Positions 25,645-35,587 of a DNA stretch of 64,000 bases are shown one piece after another. This DNA is from Roseococcus sp. SYP-B2431 (GTDB lineage: Bacteria > Pseudomonadota > Alphaproteobacteria > Acetobacterales > Acetobacteraceae): positions 248,001 to 312,000 of the forward strand of contig NZ_SJXD01000026.1 of NCBI RefSeq assembly GCF_004336745.1, read 5' to 3'. Made by a program: the position numbers and the translations under genes. The notes under the pieces were generated by a model. That model was not told the origin of the DNA. It did not search any database and saw only the letters and a program-made list of their open reading frames with translations. Each line of letters begins with the position of its first letter. Within the stretch, counting starts at the first letter, position 1.

Positions 25645-26595
25645 ATGCACGGCAGGCGTTCGTGGTTGCGTGCGGGGGCCGGCATCGCCGGCGCGGCCGC
25701 GCTGTCCGGCGGGGTCCAGGCCTCGGACTGGCCCAACCGTCCGGTCACGCTCATCGTCCCCTGGGCGCCCGGCGGCGGCACGGATTCCGTGGGGCGCGCC
25801 TTGGGACAGGCGCTGTCGAGGAATCTCGGCGTGCCCGTGCCGGTGATGAACCGCGCGGGCGGCAACGGGACCGTCGGCCATGTCGCGATCCGCGACGCGG
25901 CGCCGGACGGCCATACGATCGGCTTCGTCACGCCGCAGCTCATCACCGGCCCGCTTCTGGGCAGCGTGCCGGTCACCTGGCGCGAGCTGCAGCCGGTCGC
26001 GCTTCTGAACACCGATCCGGGCGCCATCACCGTGGGCGCCCAGAAGCCCTGGCGCAACCTGCCCGAGTTCCTCGAGGAGGCGCGGCGCAATCCGCGGTCC
26101 ATCCGCGTGGGCAACAGCGGCCAGGGCGGCGCCTGGCACATGCTTTCGCTGGAACTGGAGAGGAAGGCTGGGATCGAGCTGATCCACGTGCCCTATGCCA
26201 GCGCCGGGCCCGCGCTGCAGGACCTCGTCGGCGGGCATATCGACGCGGTCACCTTCAGCGCCGTGGAGGTGCGGGCCCCGGTCGGCGGCGGGCAGGCCCG
26301 GATGGTCGCGGTCGCGGCGCCGGAGCGGATGCGCACCCATCCGAACGTGCCGACGGCCAGGGAACAGGGCCTGGACCTCGACGTGAGCACGTGGCGCGGG
26401 CTCGCGACCTCCCGCGGCACGTCGACGCCGGCCCTGGCGCGGCTGGAGAGCGCCGTGCGGCAGGCGCTGCAGGACGAGGTCTTCCAGCAGTTCATGGCCC
26501 AGCAGGGCTTCGGAATCCGGTTCCTCGGCGCGCCGGCCTTCGCGTCGTTCCTGGGCGAGCAGGACACGAAGTACCGGGCGTATTTCAGCAACTGA
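25645..26595 (+). CDS. Bug/TctC-family substrate-binding protein
   Basis: About 316 residues, start at 25645 after CAGGAGGAG. Signal peptide WLRAGAGIAGAAALSGGVQA; then VTLIVPWAPGGGTDSVGRAL, MNRAGGNGTVGHV, VGNSGQGGAWHM and HVPYASAGPALQDLVGG. It is the last clearly chromosomal gene before base composition changes. The next 272 bases (26596-26867) hold no gene that I can support. Confidence 0.9.
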   Translation: MHGRRSWLRAGAGIAGAAALSGGVQASDWPNRPVTLIVPWAPGGGTDSVGRALGQALSRNLGVPVPVMNRAGGNGTVGHVAIRDAAPDGHTIGFVTPQLITGPLLGSVPVTWRELQPVALLNTDPGAITVGAQKPWRNLPEFLEEARRNPRSIRVGNSGQGGAWHMLSLELERKAGIELIHVPYASAGPALQDLVGGHIDAVTFSAVEVRAPVGGGQARMVAVAAPERMRTHPNVPTAREQGLDLDVSTWRGLATSRGTSTPALARLESAVRQALQDEVFQQFMAQQGFGIRFLGAPAFASFLGEQDTKYRAYFSN

Positions 26596-26867
26596 GCCCA
26601 GGCGTTCCCCTGCGCGGCGGCGGACGGCTCGCAGACCCGGGCAGTGGGTTGAGGAAGGCGTCGGGCATATAAGATCTGGCGGAGGAGGTGCGACTCGGTA
26701 CAGGCGGTCTCTAGGCTGGAGCCTTGGAGAGTTGGGCCGGAGTTCGGTCTGCGATTGCGTGGTTAGGGGGCATGCTCAAGCGTTCGGTCGCGTTGAAGGA
26801 GGAATCACTTCATCGCCAACTGCGTGCAATGCTAAGCTTAAGCAGCCGCCGTTTATGAGGGATTCGG

Positions 26868-29800
26868 GTGCCTCACCTAGCAAAACGTCACATCTCTCAA
26901 TACGTCCGGCGCTCTTGCAAGCGCCGCCTGCGGTTTGATCTCTACAGCAACTCCCGCGACGAGGAGGTTATACGAGACCCCTCCGGGAATCTGATCCCAA
27001 ATCCCCCGCCGGAGCGGGAGACCGCCAGGCCAGGCCTACCGATTTTGGCGGAGGAAGGACGGCGAAACGAAGCAGAGCGCTACGAGGAATTGGCTGAGAT
27101 ATTCCCGGCGAATACATCCCGGCCCGTCGTGGGGGACGCCGATGCCAGGCCCATAGTGCATGGCGACGGGCTGATCTTCAGGCTGGAGACGGTCTGGTCG
27201 CGTCTTCTGGACACTCCGCGTTTCCTGATCGAGACGGAATATGCGGTGCCGCCAGCCTTTCAGGAGATTGTTGGCTTAGACGAGATTGTGACCTCCTCGC
27301 TTTGCAACAGAGCGATGGAGCAGACCCTCACCCTCGGACATGCGCGCCCTGACATTATTCAAGCCATGGCAGCGAGTCAGCTCGGCGCCATGGGAGACGT
27401 CAACCTACCGGTGATGGAGATCACTGGATCTGGCGAGATCGTGGGTTTGCCGGACGGAGACGCCCGCATCGGTCTCCGGGTGATTGACTGCAAGCTCGCT
27501 GCCGAGGCGTCGGAGGCACATTTCGCCGAGATCGCCTACTACTGCATGACGCTCGCCGCCTGGTTAGGCGCCACAGTCGACCAGGACGGACGCGTGTTGT
27601 CTGAGCGCTTCTTCGTCCGAGCAGACGCCGCTGTTTGGCCCGGACGGCATGGCGGTTCGACGATGGAGACCAGGCTCCGGGAGGCTGAGGCCGCGGGTAG
27701 GGAGCCTACCGATGTGGAAAATCTCGCGGCCTTTGAGCTTGACCTGGATTATTTGCCTGCACCGGTTTTCACAGCGCGGGTCCGGCGATTCTTCGAGGCG
27801 GATCTCCGGGACGCACTGACGCCAGAAGACTGGAGGGCTATCGGCTATCACGTCGACTCCCGCTGCGTAGGATGTGAGTTCCTCGGGCATCACTGGAACC
27901 GCCGGCACGAAGACGACGCTCCTGAAGCCGATCCGAACCGGCTACTCTACTGCAAGCCCATGGCCAGGGCCGACGGCCACATCAGTCGGATTCCAGGCAT
28001 CACGGATGGCGCCCGTCGAATACTCGAAAGTCAGCATGTCCGCACTGTGGCCGACATTGCGGCAATGTCGCCAGGGGATGCGATCTTCGATGGCCACGGA
28101 TCGCTAAAGGGTATTCGGGCACTAGCCGGCACTCGGGCCCAGGTGCTCGGATCGCGGACAGCCACCGTTGTGCCGGCAGCCGGGAGCACCGCTGTGCTTC
28201 CGAAGCACGTGGATGTGAAAATTCATATCGTCGTGGAGTTCGACCCGGCTAGTGGCATCACAGGCTGTTTTGGCTGGATGGTCGAGCATCGCGGGCTCAC
28301 CGGCAACCAGGCCCGCGTCGCCGAGGTGCAAAGCAAATCGGTAGATGCAGAGCGGAACGCTCTCGTCGCAATGCTCAACGCCATCCAACAAAGCCTTGCA
28401 CTCGCCCTTCAGCAGGTCTGGACGTGGCGAGATGGAACGCCGAGACGACCGACCGCACAGGTGTATTTCTGGGACCGGATCGGATACGAGCACCTCCGTC
28501 GAGTTATCGGCAGGCACCTTTCCTTCCTTGTTGGCGCGCCGCAGCTTCGCGACTTGGCGTGGTTGTTCCCCCCAGAGCAGGTGATCCCGAACCCGGAGAC
28601 GCTGTCCCTCCGAAGCCCGGTCTCAATCGTCTCAGACGCCTTTCGCGCTTTGACGGCGGCAGACTCGCCGCACTTCTACTCGCTCCTCGGCTGCGCCAGG
28701 CTCTTTCATCCGCAGCGCCTAGCAGCATTGGCCGATTACGTCCGCTTTAGAGTGAATCCGGTGTATGAGGACCCGCTTACGGACTACGTCCCCGTCGAGC
28801 GTATACATGAAATTTGGCAGGACCCTGCCGAGATCAACGCACGCAACCTTCGCCGTACCGTCCGCGGCCTTCGTCCCCTTCCGATCCCGTCCGACGTACG
28901 CGATGAATTGCGACGCACCACCGTCGTAAAGCTGCGCGCCCTCTCAGCGGTAACCGAGCGCCTGACAGCGGACCTTCGCGTTGGTCTAGAGGCGAGCGCA
29001 CCCGAGCTACAGGACATCACGACGGCCGGGCGTGTGGAGTCTGGAATCTCTGCAGACGGGCTCGTGTGGCTCGCGCACCGCAAGCTACAGGCGGCATCAG
29101 AGCAGTTCGAGAACGACATGCTTCGTGCCCTCACGTCAGAACAGCGGGAGGCCAAGTTTGCGTCGGCCAGAGTTCGTCGCCTCCTCGTCGGCACTGAGCG
29201 TGCGAACGCGCTTGCTGACCTTGGCCTAGCCGACGTCGGCGGAGACCGGCTGGTGTTTGAGATAGCGGAAGGGTCGCGTGACGCGAAGCTTAAGCCCGGC
29301 ATGGGGTGGTCCCTCATGACCGAAGCGTTAGTCCCGCTGCAGTACGCAACTGTGAGCTCGATGCTAAGGCCGGGCAGCAACGTCCACGCGTTATTGCCTC
29401 GGGGCTTTGTTGCCGATCTTGCTGGCGTGGACCCTTGGCATCTGAAGAAGCGCTTTTTCGAGGTCATGAAGGTCAATATTGCGGCGATCGATCGCTCGCG
29501 CCGGCGCGTGGCCGTTGACCTCGATACCTACGCACGCGCCGCAGGGGTGCCGATCAGCCGTCTGGCGATCAACCATGGCCTAATGGTGCTGCCGCAGGCT
29601 GAAGATTCTCATCCCGACGAGTGGGGCATCATCGATCCAGTCGTGACCGATTTCTCCACCTCCAAGATCCAGGAGGCCCTCGCCGGCATGGGAAATCCCC
29701 CGCTCGCGGTGGCTCGGCCGCGGGTAGGAATGGCTAGGCTTCCGCAGGTGCTCGGCCCTCGTCCAGGCGCTCGAGGACCGCGACAAACGCCTTCGAACCC

Positions 29801-31394
29801 AGTCGAACCGTTCATCTGGGACGCGCGCGGCCTATCGACCACCCCGTCCCGGTTTACTGCAACTGCGGGACTGGCCAATGCCGCTATCGAAGCGCATCGC
29901 CTAACGCAGACGCAGCGGCGCGCCCTTGTTCAGGCAGTCACCCTCAGACTCAGCCTTATCTGGGGGCCGCCCGGCACCGGAAAAAGCTTTACATGCGAGG
30001 CGATGCTCGGCTGCCTTGCGGAGTGGGCCAGGACGACCGGACAAAGGATCCGGATGCTCGTGACCGGGCCGACCTGGACGGCGATCGACAACGTTGCCAA
30101 GCGAATGCCTGCGCGCCTTCGCCGCTTTATGGCCGAGGACGAATTTGCCATCTATCGGCTGAAGTCCTCCCAGGGGGACGACGCGGCCGTCGCGGCCGAG
30201 CTCCGCGACTTCGTCTGCCCAACCGACCAAACTGCCCCCCGGTTCCAGAGCCTCGTGAACGACCTTGCAGTTGGTCCCCCTGTCGTATTGGTGGCGGCGA
30301 CGTCGCATCAGGTTGCGAACCTTGTGCGGAAGTGTGGGCTTTCCCCGAACAATAAACTCCGAGCCGATCTGTTCGACTTCGTCCTGGTGGACGAAGCGTC
30401 GCAGATGGACGTCGCCCATGCGATTATGGCGTTTAGTTCCGTCGCGCCGGAGGCAACCATCACCGTTGTTGGTGACGACAAGCAAATGCCACCGATCCAA
30501 CCCGTGCCGCCTCCGAAGGGCCTCGAGAAGATGGTTGGGTCCATCTACGACTACTACCGTAACGAGGGCACTGCAGCTGACGAAGTGATCCCAACGATGC
30601 TCGACCGGAGTTACCGATCGAACCGGGACATCGTCGAGTTTGTCAGAGAGGCAGGCTACGGGCCCGGGCTGCAGGCGGTGAACCCAGACCAGCGGCTTCG
30701 CCTCTTGGGATCGGTGCCGATTGCCGAGCCGGCAGGGTGGCCTGTCGATCTTGAATGGTCACCTGCGTGGGAGCGCATCCTAGATCCCGAAGAGCCCCTC
30801 GTGGCAGTTCTGCATGCCGACGATATGTCGAGTCAGAGCAATGAGGGAGAGGCGCATGCGGTGGCTGCCCTCGTGCGATCCCTCTGGGGGCGCCTCGCGG
30901 GCATGACAGGAGGGCCGCCGAATGCGTTGGGGACGAACGACCCAATGGACCTGGAGACATTCCTCCGAAGCGGTATAGGGGTGGTTACCCCTCACCGGGC
31001 ACAGCAGGCTACGGTCATCAGCCTTCTGGAACATGCCCTGCCACGCGGTCCCGGACGGGCTGCCCTGTACGAGGCGGTGGACACCGTCGAGCGGTTCCAG
31101 GGACAGGAAAGGCTAGTGATGATCGCGAGCTTGGGCCTGGGTGATGTGGACCAGATCCGGGGCGAGGAGGAGTTTCTCTACTCGCTCAACCGGTTCAACG
31201 TCATTGCCTCCCGCGCGCAGGCCAAGTTCATCCTGTTAGCGAGCCGGCCGCTCATCGACCACATTCCGTCTGACCCCGTCGTGATGCGGCAATCGGCTCT
31301 CATCAAGCACTACGCCGACGGGCACCTCCGCCAAGTCCGGCGCGAGAACCTTCCGCGGCTCGGCCCTTGCGAGATTAGGACGCGGGTGAGGTAG
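26868..31394 (+). CDS. TM0106-like RecB-family nuclease fused to a UPF1/DNA2-type SF1 helicase
   Basis: 1508 residues from a GTG. The N-terminal KRHISQYVRRSCKRRLRFDLY is how these nucleases begin. A Cas4/RecB-like nuclease core includes RVIDCKLAAEASEAHFAEIA near 203-222, then a Cys cluster (CVGC ~333, YCKP ~361), a helix-hairpin-helix (SRIPGITDGARRIL) and an RNase H-like stretch from ~450. The helicase starts near 1020: Walker A GPPGTGKS ~1031, DEASQMD ~1174, GDDKQMPP ~1202, RSYRSNRDIVEF, DTVERFQGQERLVM, and RFNVIASRAQAK ~1445. It should unwind and cut DNA (or RNA-DNA), ATP-driven, in the cytosol. It is less GC-rich than its neighbours and overlaps the convergent methyltransferase by 20 bp. 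Confidence 0.85.
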   Translation: MPHLAKRHISQYVRRSCKRRLRFDLYSNSRDEEVIRDPSGNLIPNPPPERETARPGLPILAEEGRRNEAERYEELAEIFPANTSRPVVGDADARPIVHGDGLIFRLETVWSRLLDTPRFLIETEYAVPPAFQEIVGLDEIVTSSLCNRAMEQTLTLGHARPDIIQAMAASQLGAMGDVNLPVMEITGSGEIVGLPDGDARIGLRVIDCKLAAEASEAHFAEIAYYCMTLAAWLGATVDQDGRVLSERFFVRADAAVWPGRHGGSTMETRLREAEAAGREPTDVENLAAFELDLDYLPAPVFTARVRRFFEADLRDALTPEDWRAIGYHVDSRCVGCEFLGHHWNRRHEDDAPEADPNRLLYCKPMARADGHISRIPGITDGARRILESQHVRTVADIAAMSPGDAIFDGHGSLKGIRALAGTRAQVLGSRTATVVPAAGSTAVLPKHVDVKIHIVVEFDPASGITGCFGWMVEHRGLTGNQARVAEVQSKSVDAERNALVAMLNAIQQSLALALQQVWTWRDGTPRRPTAQVYFWDRIGYEHLRRVIGRHLSFLVGAPQLRDLAWLFPPEQVIPNPETLSLRSPVSIVSDAFRALTAADSPHFYSLLGCARLFHPQRLAALADYVRFRVNPVYEDPLTDYVPVERIHEIWQDPAEINARNLRRTVRGLRPLPIPSDVRDELRRTTVVKLRALSAVTERLTADLRVGLEASAPELQDITTAGRVESGISADGLVWLAHRKLQAASEQFENDMLRALTSEQREAKFASARVRRLLVGTERANALADLGLADVGGDRLVFEIAEGSRDAKLKPGMGWSLMTEALVPLQYATVSSMLRPGSNVHALLPRGFVADLAGVDPWHLKKRFFEVMKVNIAAIDRSRRRVAVDLDTYARAAGVPISRLAINHGLMVLPQAEDSHPDEWGIIDPVVTDFSTSKIQEALAGMGNPPLAVARPRVGMARLPQVLGPRPGARGPRQTPSNPVEPFIWDARGLSTTPSRFTATAGLANAAIEAHRLTQTQRRALVQAVTLRLSLIWGPPGTGKSFTCEAMLGCLAEWARTTGQRIRMLVTGPTWTAIDNVAKRMPARLRRFMAEDEFAIYRLKSSQGDDAAVAAELRDFVCPTDQTAPRFQSLVNDLAVGPPVVLVAATSHQVANLVRKCGLSPNNKLRADLFDFVLVDEASQMDVAHAIMAFSSVAPEATITVVGDDKQMPPIQPVPPPKGLEKMVGSIYDYYRNEGTAADEVIPTMLDRSYRSNRDIVEFVREAGYGPGLQAVNPDQRLRLLGSVPIAEPAGWPVDLEWSPAWERILDPEEPLVAVLHADDMSSQSNEGEAHAVAALVRSLWGRLAGMTGGPPNALGTNDPMDLETFLRSGIGVVTPHRAQQATVISLLEHALPRGPGRAALYEAVDTVERFQGQERLVMIASLGLGDVDQIRGEEEFLYSLNRFNVIASRAQAKFILLASRPLIDHIPSDPVVMRQSALIKHYADGHLRQVRRENLPRLGPCEIRTRVR

Positions 31395-33525
31395 CCAGGG
31401 CTGCGGCCTGCAGCTTTTCCGGACCGGTCTCGCCGGCGATGCCCAGGGAGGCGTCCCAGGGCAGCTTCAACGCGTCGCTGAGGGCAATCGGGCCACTGCC
31501 ATTGGACAGGCTGCTGGCGACGAGGGCGGCGCGCCAGAGATTATCCTGGTCCGCCTTCCGAAACCGGGGCGAGGTGAGGTCGTCGAGAACCCTTGACCAG
31601 CGTTCCACCATGCCGGCGGCGGCAATCACGTCCACATTCGCCGGCTTAGATCGACGCTTGAGGGCCACGTCTTTTCTGACCACGAGGACAGCGTCCCAGG
31701 AGATGCTTTCATCGTGCTTGTGCAGGCTCGTGCCGACGTCCCCTGCGAGGGGGAACACGTTCACGACGCGCAGAGGTGATGAGGCCAGTGCGGAAGCAAG
31801 GCGCTCCCAGCCGACTGCCGTGCGGTGCTGATAGGTGAACACGCCTAAAGCGCCGTCCTTCATCTTCCTTGACACTTCGGCAAAGCATGCGCCGAGCTTC
31901 TCCCGGAAAACGTCCCCTTCCGCATCTGACCGTCCGGGCGCAGCAAGCTGGTCTGGGGGCAGGCCCGGCACCTCCGGCGAATCCACAAGGCCAAGCATTC
32001 GCTGCCAGGGCAGGAAGAAATCAGCGAGCTCTGAGTAGGCAATGTTGTCGAAGTAGGGCGGATCGGTCAGGAGCAGATCTACAGATCCGTCGGGAACGTG
32101 TGCGAGGTGGCTAGCCGGCACATGCCGAACGTCTACCTCACCCTTCTTCTCCTGGCGCGGTGGGAAAAAGCCCCCCGCCGGGTTGTACTCCACGGGAGAA
32201 AGCGCCCACCGCGCTGCGCGCTGAACTGAGCGCACCGCGTTTGGAAAGCCGCCACGGCCGGTGCCCGGGACCCATGGGTTGAGCTCCACCGGGCGGGGGA
32301 TATGACGGAACGCGCGAAGGGCGAAGAGAGGAGAGATTCGGCGATAGCCGAATGCGTATCCGGCCATCATGTTGAGGGACTTGAGGTGGTCGCTGAACGC
32401 GATTGCCAGCGCCTCCCGTTCGAGACCTTCCGGCAACGCTGTGATCGCCCTGGCGAGGAGGAGAAGGTGAAGCCGCTGGCGATCGTTGAAGAGTTCGATG
32501 TAGCGTCGATACCCATAGCGGATTAGGCGGTCATCCGCGCGCCCCTCGTTCGGGATTATGCGGTCTGGCAGGCCAGGACCACCGTCAGCGAGCAACGTTT
32601 TCAGCATGGCGGCCGCAGCGTCCAGCAGCCGGAAGTCATGTTCATCGGCCTTCTGGAATTGGCGCTCCGTCATTGGGACCGCACGTCCGCTCCGGTTGGG
32701 CGGGATAGATTCGGTTGCGAAGAGGCGGAACCGCGGCGGCACTCCGGTGCGCTCCGACAGGTCGATTAGTCGTTCAACCAGGCCACAATGCGGGCAAGTC
32801 GCCGTGCCGAACACGACGGCACCCTTTGCAATCTCCGTGCTGGCGCCGCAAGCGTCGCAGGCAAGGACCTCCTCGCCGACTGGTCGCAGATGCACCTGAT
32901 CGCACTGCCCGCAGAAAACGTGGCGCTCCGGCTTGCCGACCTCGGCAGCTAGCACGTGATGGGGTTGAGCGTCGTACAAAAGACCGCAGCCACGGCACTC
33001 GACTACTTGGACCCAAAAATGATGGAGGATCAAACGGTTGTCGGGGCGCTTATGGAAGCGCTCGACCTCCGCACCGACTTCAGCAGAGAGGCGAGCGAGC
33101 GGCTGCACCAGGTCGCCGAGAGCGTGCATCCGCCCCTGGAACCGGCTAACTGCCACGGCAACGGGATCTACGTCGGTGCCCAGGCAGCGCGCCCCAAGCC
33201 GCTGTCCCTCAACGCAAGAGGTGCCTCCGCCGACGAAAGGATCCAGCAGGGTGATCCCTTCGAGCGAGACTCCGGTCTCGTAGGCCGCCCAAAAATCCCC
33301 GTTCGGGGGAAGAGTCGATGCGAGCAACAGGGCCCGGAAGGCCGACCCAAGGCGGCGGGCGAACCACTTGTGAGCGCCGTAGACAGGACGAGGGCGCTGC
33401 CCCTCGCGGACAGCGATTGTAGCAAGCTCGCGCACCGGTAGGGTGCCGGCCTCCAACATTGTTACCGGAGGTGCGGCCGGCGAGACGTGGCGCCTAGCAG
33501 CCCTCCGTCGCCTCTCCTGGCCCAC
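31375..33525 (-). CDS. Zn-ribbon DNA methyltransferase, DUF1156/COG1743-like
   Basis: About 716 residues from a GTG at 33525 (alternatives: ATG 33612 or ATG 33459). Order: PVYGAHKWFARRLGSAFRAL, SAM-binding LLDPFVGGGTSC near 95, paired zinc ribbons with CRGC, CGQC, CDAC and CPHC between ~175 and 247, then the amino-methyltransferase catalytic motif TDPPYFDNIAYSELADFF near 485. DPPY methylases of this sort modify exocyclic amino groups, mostly N6 of adenine. COG1743 enzymes are known from defence islands. It faces the nuclease-helicase gene and their 3' ends overlap, a layout that suggests they travel as a unit: protection by one, attack by the other. Confidence 0.85.
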   Translation of the reverse strand: MGQERRRRAARRHVSPAAPPVTMLEAGTLPVRELATIAVREGQRPRPVYGAHKWFARRLGSAFRALLLASTLPPNGDFWAAYETGVSLEGITLLDPFVGGGTSCVEGQRLGARCLGTDVDPVAVAVSRFQGRMHALGDLVQPLARLSAEVGAEVERFHKRPDNRLILHHFWVQVVECRGCGLLYDAQPHHVLAAEVGKPERHVFCGQCDQVHLRPVGEEVLACDACGASTEIAKGAVVFGTATCPHCGLVERLIDLSERTGVPPRFRLFATESIPPNRSGRAVPMTERQFQKADEHDFRLLDAAAAMLKTLLADGGPGLPDRIIPNEGRADDRLIRYGYRRYIELFNDRQRLHLLLLARAITALPEGLEREALAIAFSDHLKSLNMMAGYAFGYRRISPLFALRAFRHIPRPVELNPWVPGTGRGGFPNAVRSVQRAARWALSPVEYNPAGGFFPPRQEKKGEVDVRHVPASHLAHVPDGSVDLLLTDPPYFDNIAYSELADFFLPWQRMLGLVDSPEVPGLPPDQLAAPGRSDAEGDVFREKLGACFAEVSRKMKDGALGVFTYQHRTAVGWERLASALASSPLRVVNVFPLAGDVGTSLHKHDESISWDAVLVVRKDVALKRRSKPANVDVIAAAGMVERWSRVLDDLTSPRFRKADQDNLWRAALVASSLSNGSGPIALSDALKLPWDASLGIAGETGPEKLQAAALATSPAS

Positions 33526-33708
33526 GACGTACCCCTTTACCGCAGATAAAATAGCCAAGATGGAGGGAAAGGCAAAAGCCCATTGTTCGCGACAAGTGCA
33601 ATGCCCGCCCAATATCCCACGAGAACGTCCTTATACCTTGCCTTGGAGTAAGGGTAAGCTTTCCTCCTCTCCCTAGGTCGCCAAGGCTGTAACCTTGGAC
33701 CCCGAGGC

Positions 33709-33734
33709 ACCCGGACATTCGACCTGTTCCGGGT
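33709..33734. terminator. Hairpin at the end of the prophage structural operon
   Basis: ACCCGGA (33709-33715) and TCCGGGT (33728-33734) form a 7-bp stem at the stop of the tail-spike gene; a second small hairpin, CCAAGG...CCTTGG, lies at 33681-33696. Together they could stop leftward transcription. No T-tract follows. The rest of 33526-33733 shows no gene. Confidence 0.4.
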
Positions 33735-35575
33735 CACGGCACAAGCCGCTTCGTTACCCCCACCGACAGCGTCGCCGCCGCCAGATCGAACGTCGCCCCG
33801 GAGATGTTACGCGCCATCACCCGCACCGTGTTGTTCGACCACACCGCCGCGTCGAGTTCGATGAACCGCGTCGACGACACCAGCGATGCTTGCGCCAGGT
33901 CGCCCGCCCGCGCCCCGTTCACCGTGACGTCGAGCAGCGATGTCGCCCCCGGCGCCAGGCTCGGCAGGTCCCAGGACACCTCCGCCGCGAACTCCCGTCG
34001 CCCCGAGCCGAACAGCGCCCCCGTCAGCAACGGCGTGCCGTTCAGCACGGCCGGGGCCGCCTCCGGCAGCCCGTAGAGCCGCAGCGATTGCAGGTCGATC
34101 GCCCCGTCGAACCCGATCACCCCCACCTGCGCATAGGCGACGGCCGCGCCAACGCGGATGGTCTGCCGCCGATTGAAGTTCGCATCATCCATTGGCGCGC
34201 CGGCATTCCAGCCCTTGGCCGGCCCGTTCCACTGCATCGTGGTAATCGACGCCAGCACATCGCCGGCAATGTCCTCGCGGACGTTCCCGGCGCCATCGAA
34301 CACCCGCACGAAAAGCCGCCCGCCCGAGGCGCCGCTCGTCAGCCAATGCGCCAGCGCGAACTCCTTCGCCTGCGAGCTGTCGAGCATCCAGCCCAGGCCG
34401 CGGTTCGCCGCCAGCGTCACGGCGCGGTCGGTCGGCGTGACGTCCGTCAGCCCGTTGAAGCAGAAATCCGCCATGAAGGTCGCGGTGGTGGTGGAGGTGG
34501 CGATAGTGATCAGCCCCTCCACCCCGACCTCGGTCGCCGATTGGCGAAACGCCGCCGCGCGAGTGTTGGGCACACCGGCGAGAAATCGCTGGAGGCGCGA
34601 CGCCGGTGCCCGGTGCCGGTTGATCACCGCATTGCCGCAGCGGTTGGCCGTCGCCGTGTAGTCGATGCCGACCAGGTAGGTATTGGTCCAGGCGATGTCG
34701 TACTCGCAGTCCTGCGCGCCCGCCGTGTGCCGCGCCGCCATTGGCGAGCAGGCCTCCATGCGCATGTTGCGCGCGATGATGGCGGAGCCCGAGGTCTGGT
34801 TCAGGAAGGGGATGGCGATGTTGCTGCCGGCCTGACGCAGCTCGAAGTTCGGTGCGTCAAAGACGTGGCGGTTGTGGTTGGTGTAGGCGCCGGGCTCATT
34901 GCCGAAGCGCACGCCGAAGCGGTCCTGCGCGGCATTCACGCCCGTCGCCTGGGCGAAGTGCCCGCCGTAGTACCGGATCGAGGTGTTCCAGGCGGTGGCG
35001 GTCGCGCACCAGATGTCGAGGCCGATGCGGTTGTTGACGATGCGCCCCAGCGTGAAGGTGCTATCCTCGACGCCGCGGCCATCGCCGAGGGTGCGCATGC
35101 CGATGGTGAAGCCTTCCACCCGTCGCAGCTCGATCTGGCTCGCATCGACGTTGCGCACGGTGATGCCGATGTCGGCCTCGGAGGACCAGTCGGACTGCGT
35201 CTGCCGGATGACGTTCAACCCGGTGTAGAGCTTCTCCGCATTGCGGATGGTGCCGCCATCGCCCAGCACCAGCACGGCGGTCGGCGCGGTGCCCGTGTAG
35301 CGGATGGTGCCCTGCATGATCAGGCCGCGCGCGCCGCCCGGCAGGGTGACGGTGCCGGAGACGTTCCAGGTGCCGGGCGGGATCATCGCGAATTTCTGGT
35401 CTGCGCCCGCGCGATCGAAGGCGGCCTGAATGGCCGTGCGATCATCCGCCACGCCATCGCCCAGCCCACCGAAGTCATTCGGCAGCACGGCCTCGCGGTC
35501 ACGCAGGTACTTGGCGAAGTCGGTCTTGTTGAGGTTGGCGTTGAGGACCAGCAGGTCGTCGATACGGGCCGGCAT
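33734..35575 (-). CDS. Tail spike/fibre protein with pectate-lyase-like beta-helix
   Basis: 613 residues. The N-terminal attachment segment (MPARIDDLLVLNANLNKTDF) is followed by PNDFGGLGDGVADDRTAIQAAFDRA, the usual opening of right-handed beta-helix spikes, and by Asn/Gly-rich coil repeats through the middle. The C-terminal ~200 residues look like beta-sandwich domains. It probably binds or degrades a host surface polysaccharide. It is last in the tail operon, 12 bases after the J-like gene. Confidence 0.75.
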   Translation of the reverse strand: MPARIDDLLVLNANLNKTDFAKYLRDREAVLPNDFGGLGDGVADDRTAIQAAFDRAGADQKFAMIPPGTWNVSGTVTLPGGARGLIMQGTIRYTGTAPTAVLVLGDGGTIRNAEKLYTGLNVIRQTQSDWSSEADIGITVRNVDASQIELRRVEGFTIGMRTLGDGRGVEDSTFTLGRIVNNRIGLDIWCATATAWNTSIRYYGGHFAQATGVNAAQDRFGVRFGNEPGAYTNHNRHVFDAPNFELRQAGSNIAIPFLNQTSGSAIIARNMRMEACSPMAARHTAGAQDCEYDIAWTNTYLVGIDYTATANRCGNAVINRHRAPASRLQRFLAGVPNTRAAAFRQSATEVGVEGLITIATSTTTATFMADFCFNGLTDVTPTDRAVTLAANRGLGWMLDSSQAKEFALAHWLTSGASGGRLFVRVFDGAGNVREDIAGDVLASITTMQWNGPAKGWNAGAPMDDANFNRRQTIRVGAAVAYAQVGVIGFDGAIDLQSLRLYGLPEAAPAVLNGTPLLTGALFGSGRREFAAEVSWDLPSLAPGATSLLDVTVNGARAGDLAQASLVSSTRFIELDAAVWSNNTVRVMARNISGATFDLAAATLSVGVTKRLVP

Positions 35576-35587
35576 GGCGTACTCCGA

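Noticed and set aside
26732-26938. A 68-codon open frame before the nuclease-helicase gene
   Set aside because: No family, no ribosome site, and it runs into the start of the large gene.
26868-33525. Assignment of the pair to DISARM, BREX or Hma
   Set aside because: The required partner genes of those systems are missing; only the general methyltransferase-plus-helicase theme is shared.
33661-33733. Possible tRNA or att site next to the tail-spike gene
   Set aside because: Only short hairpins are present; no cloverleaf or CCA end, and no matching copy was found within the window.
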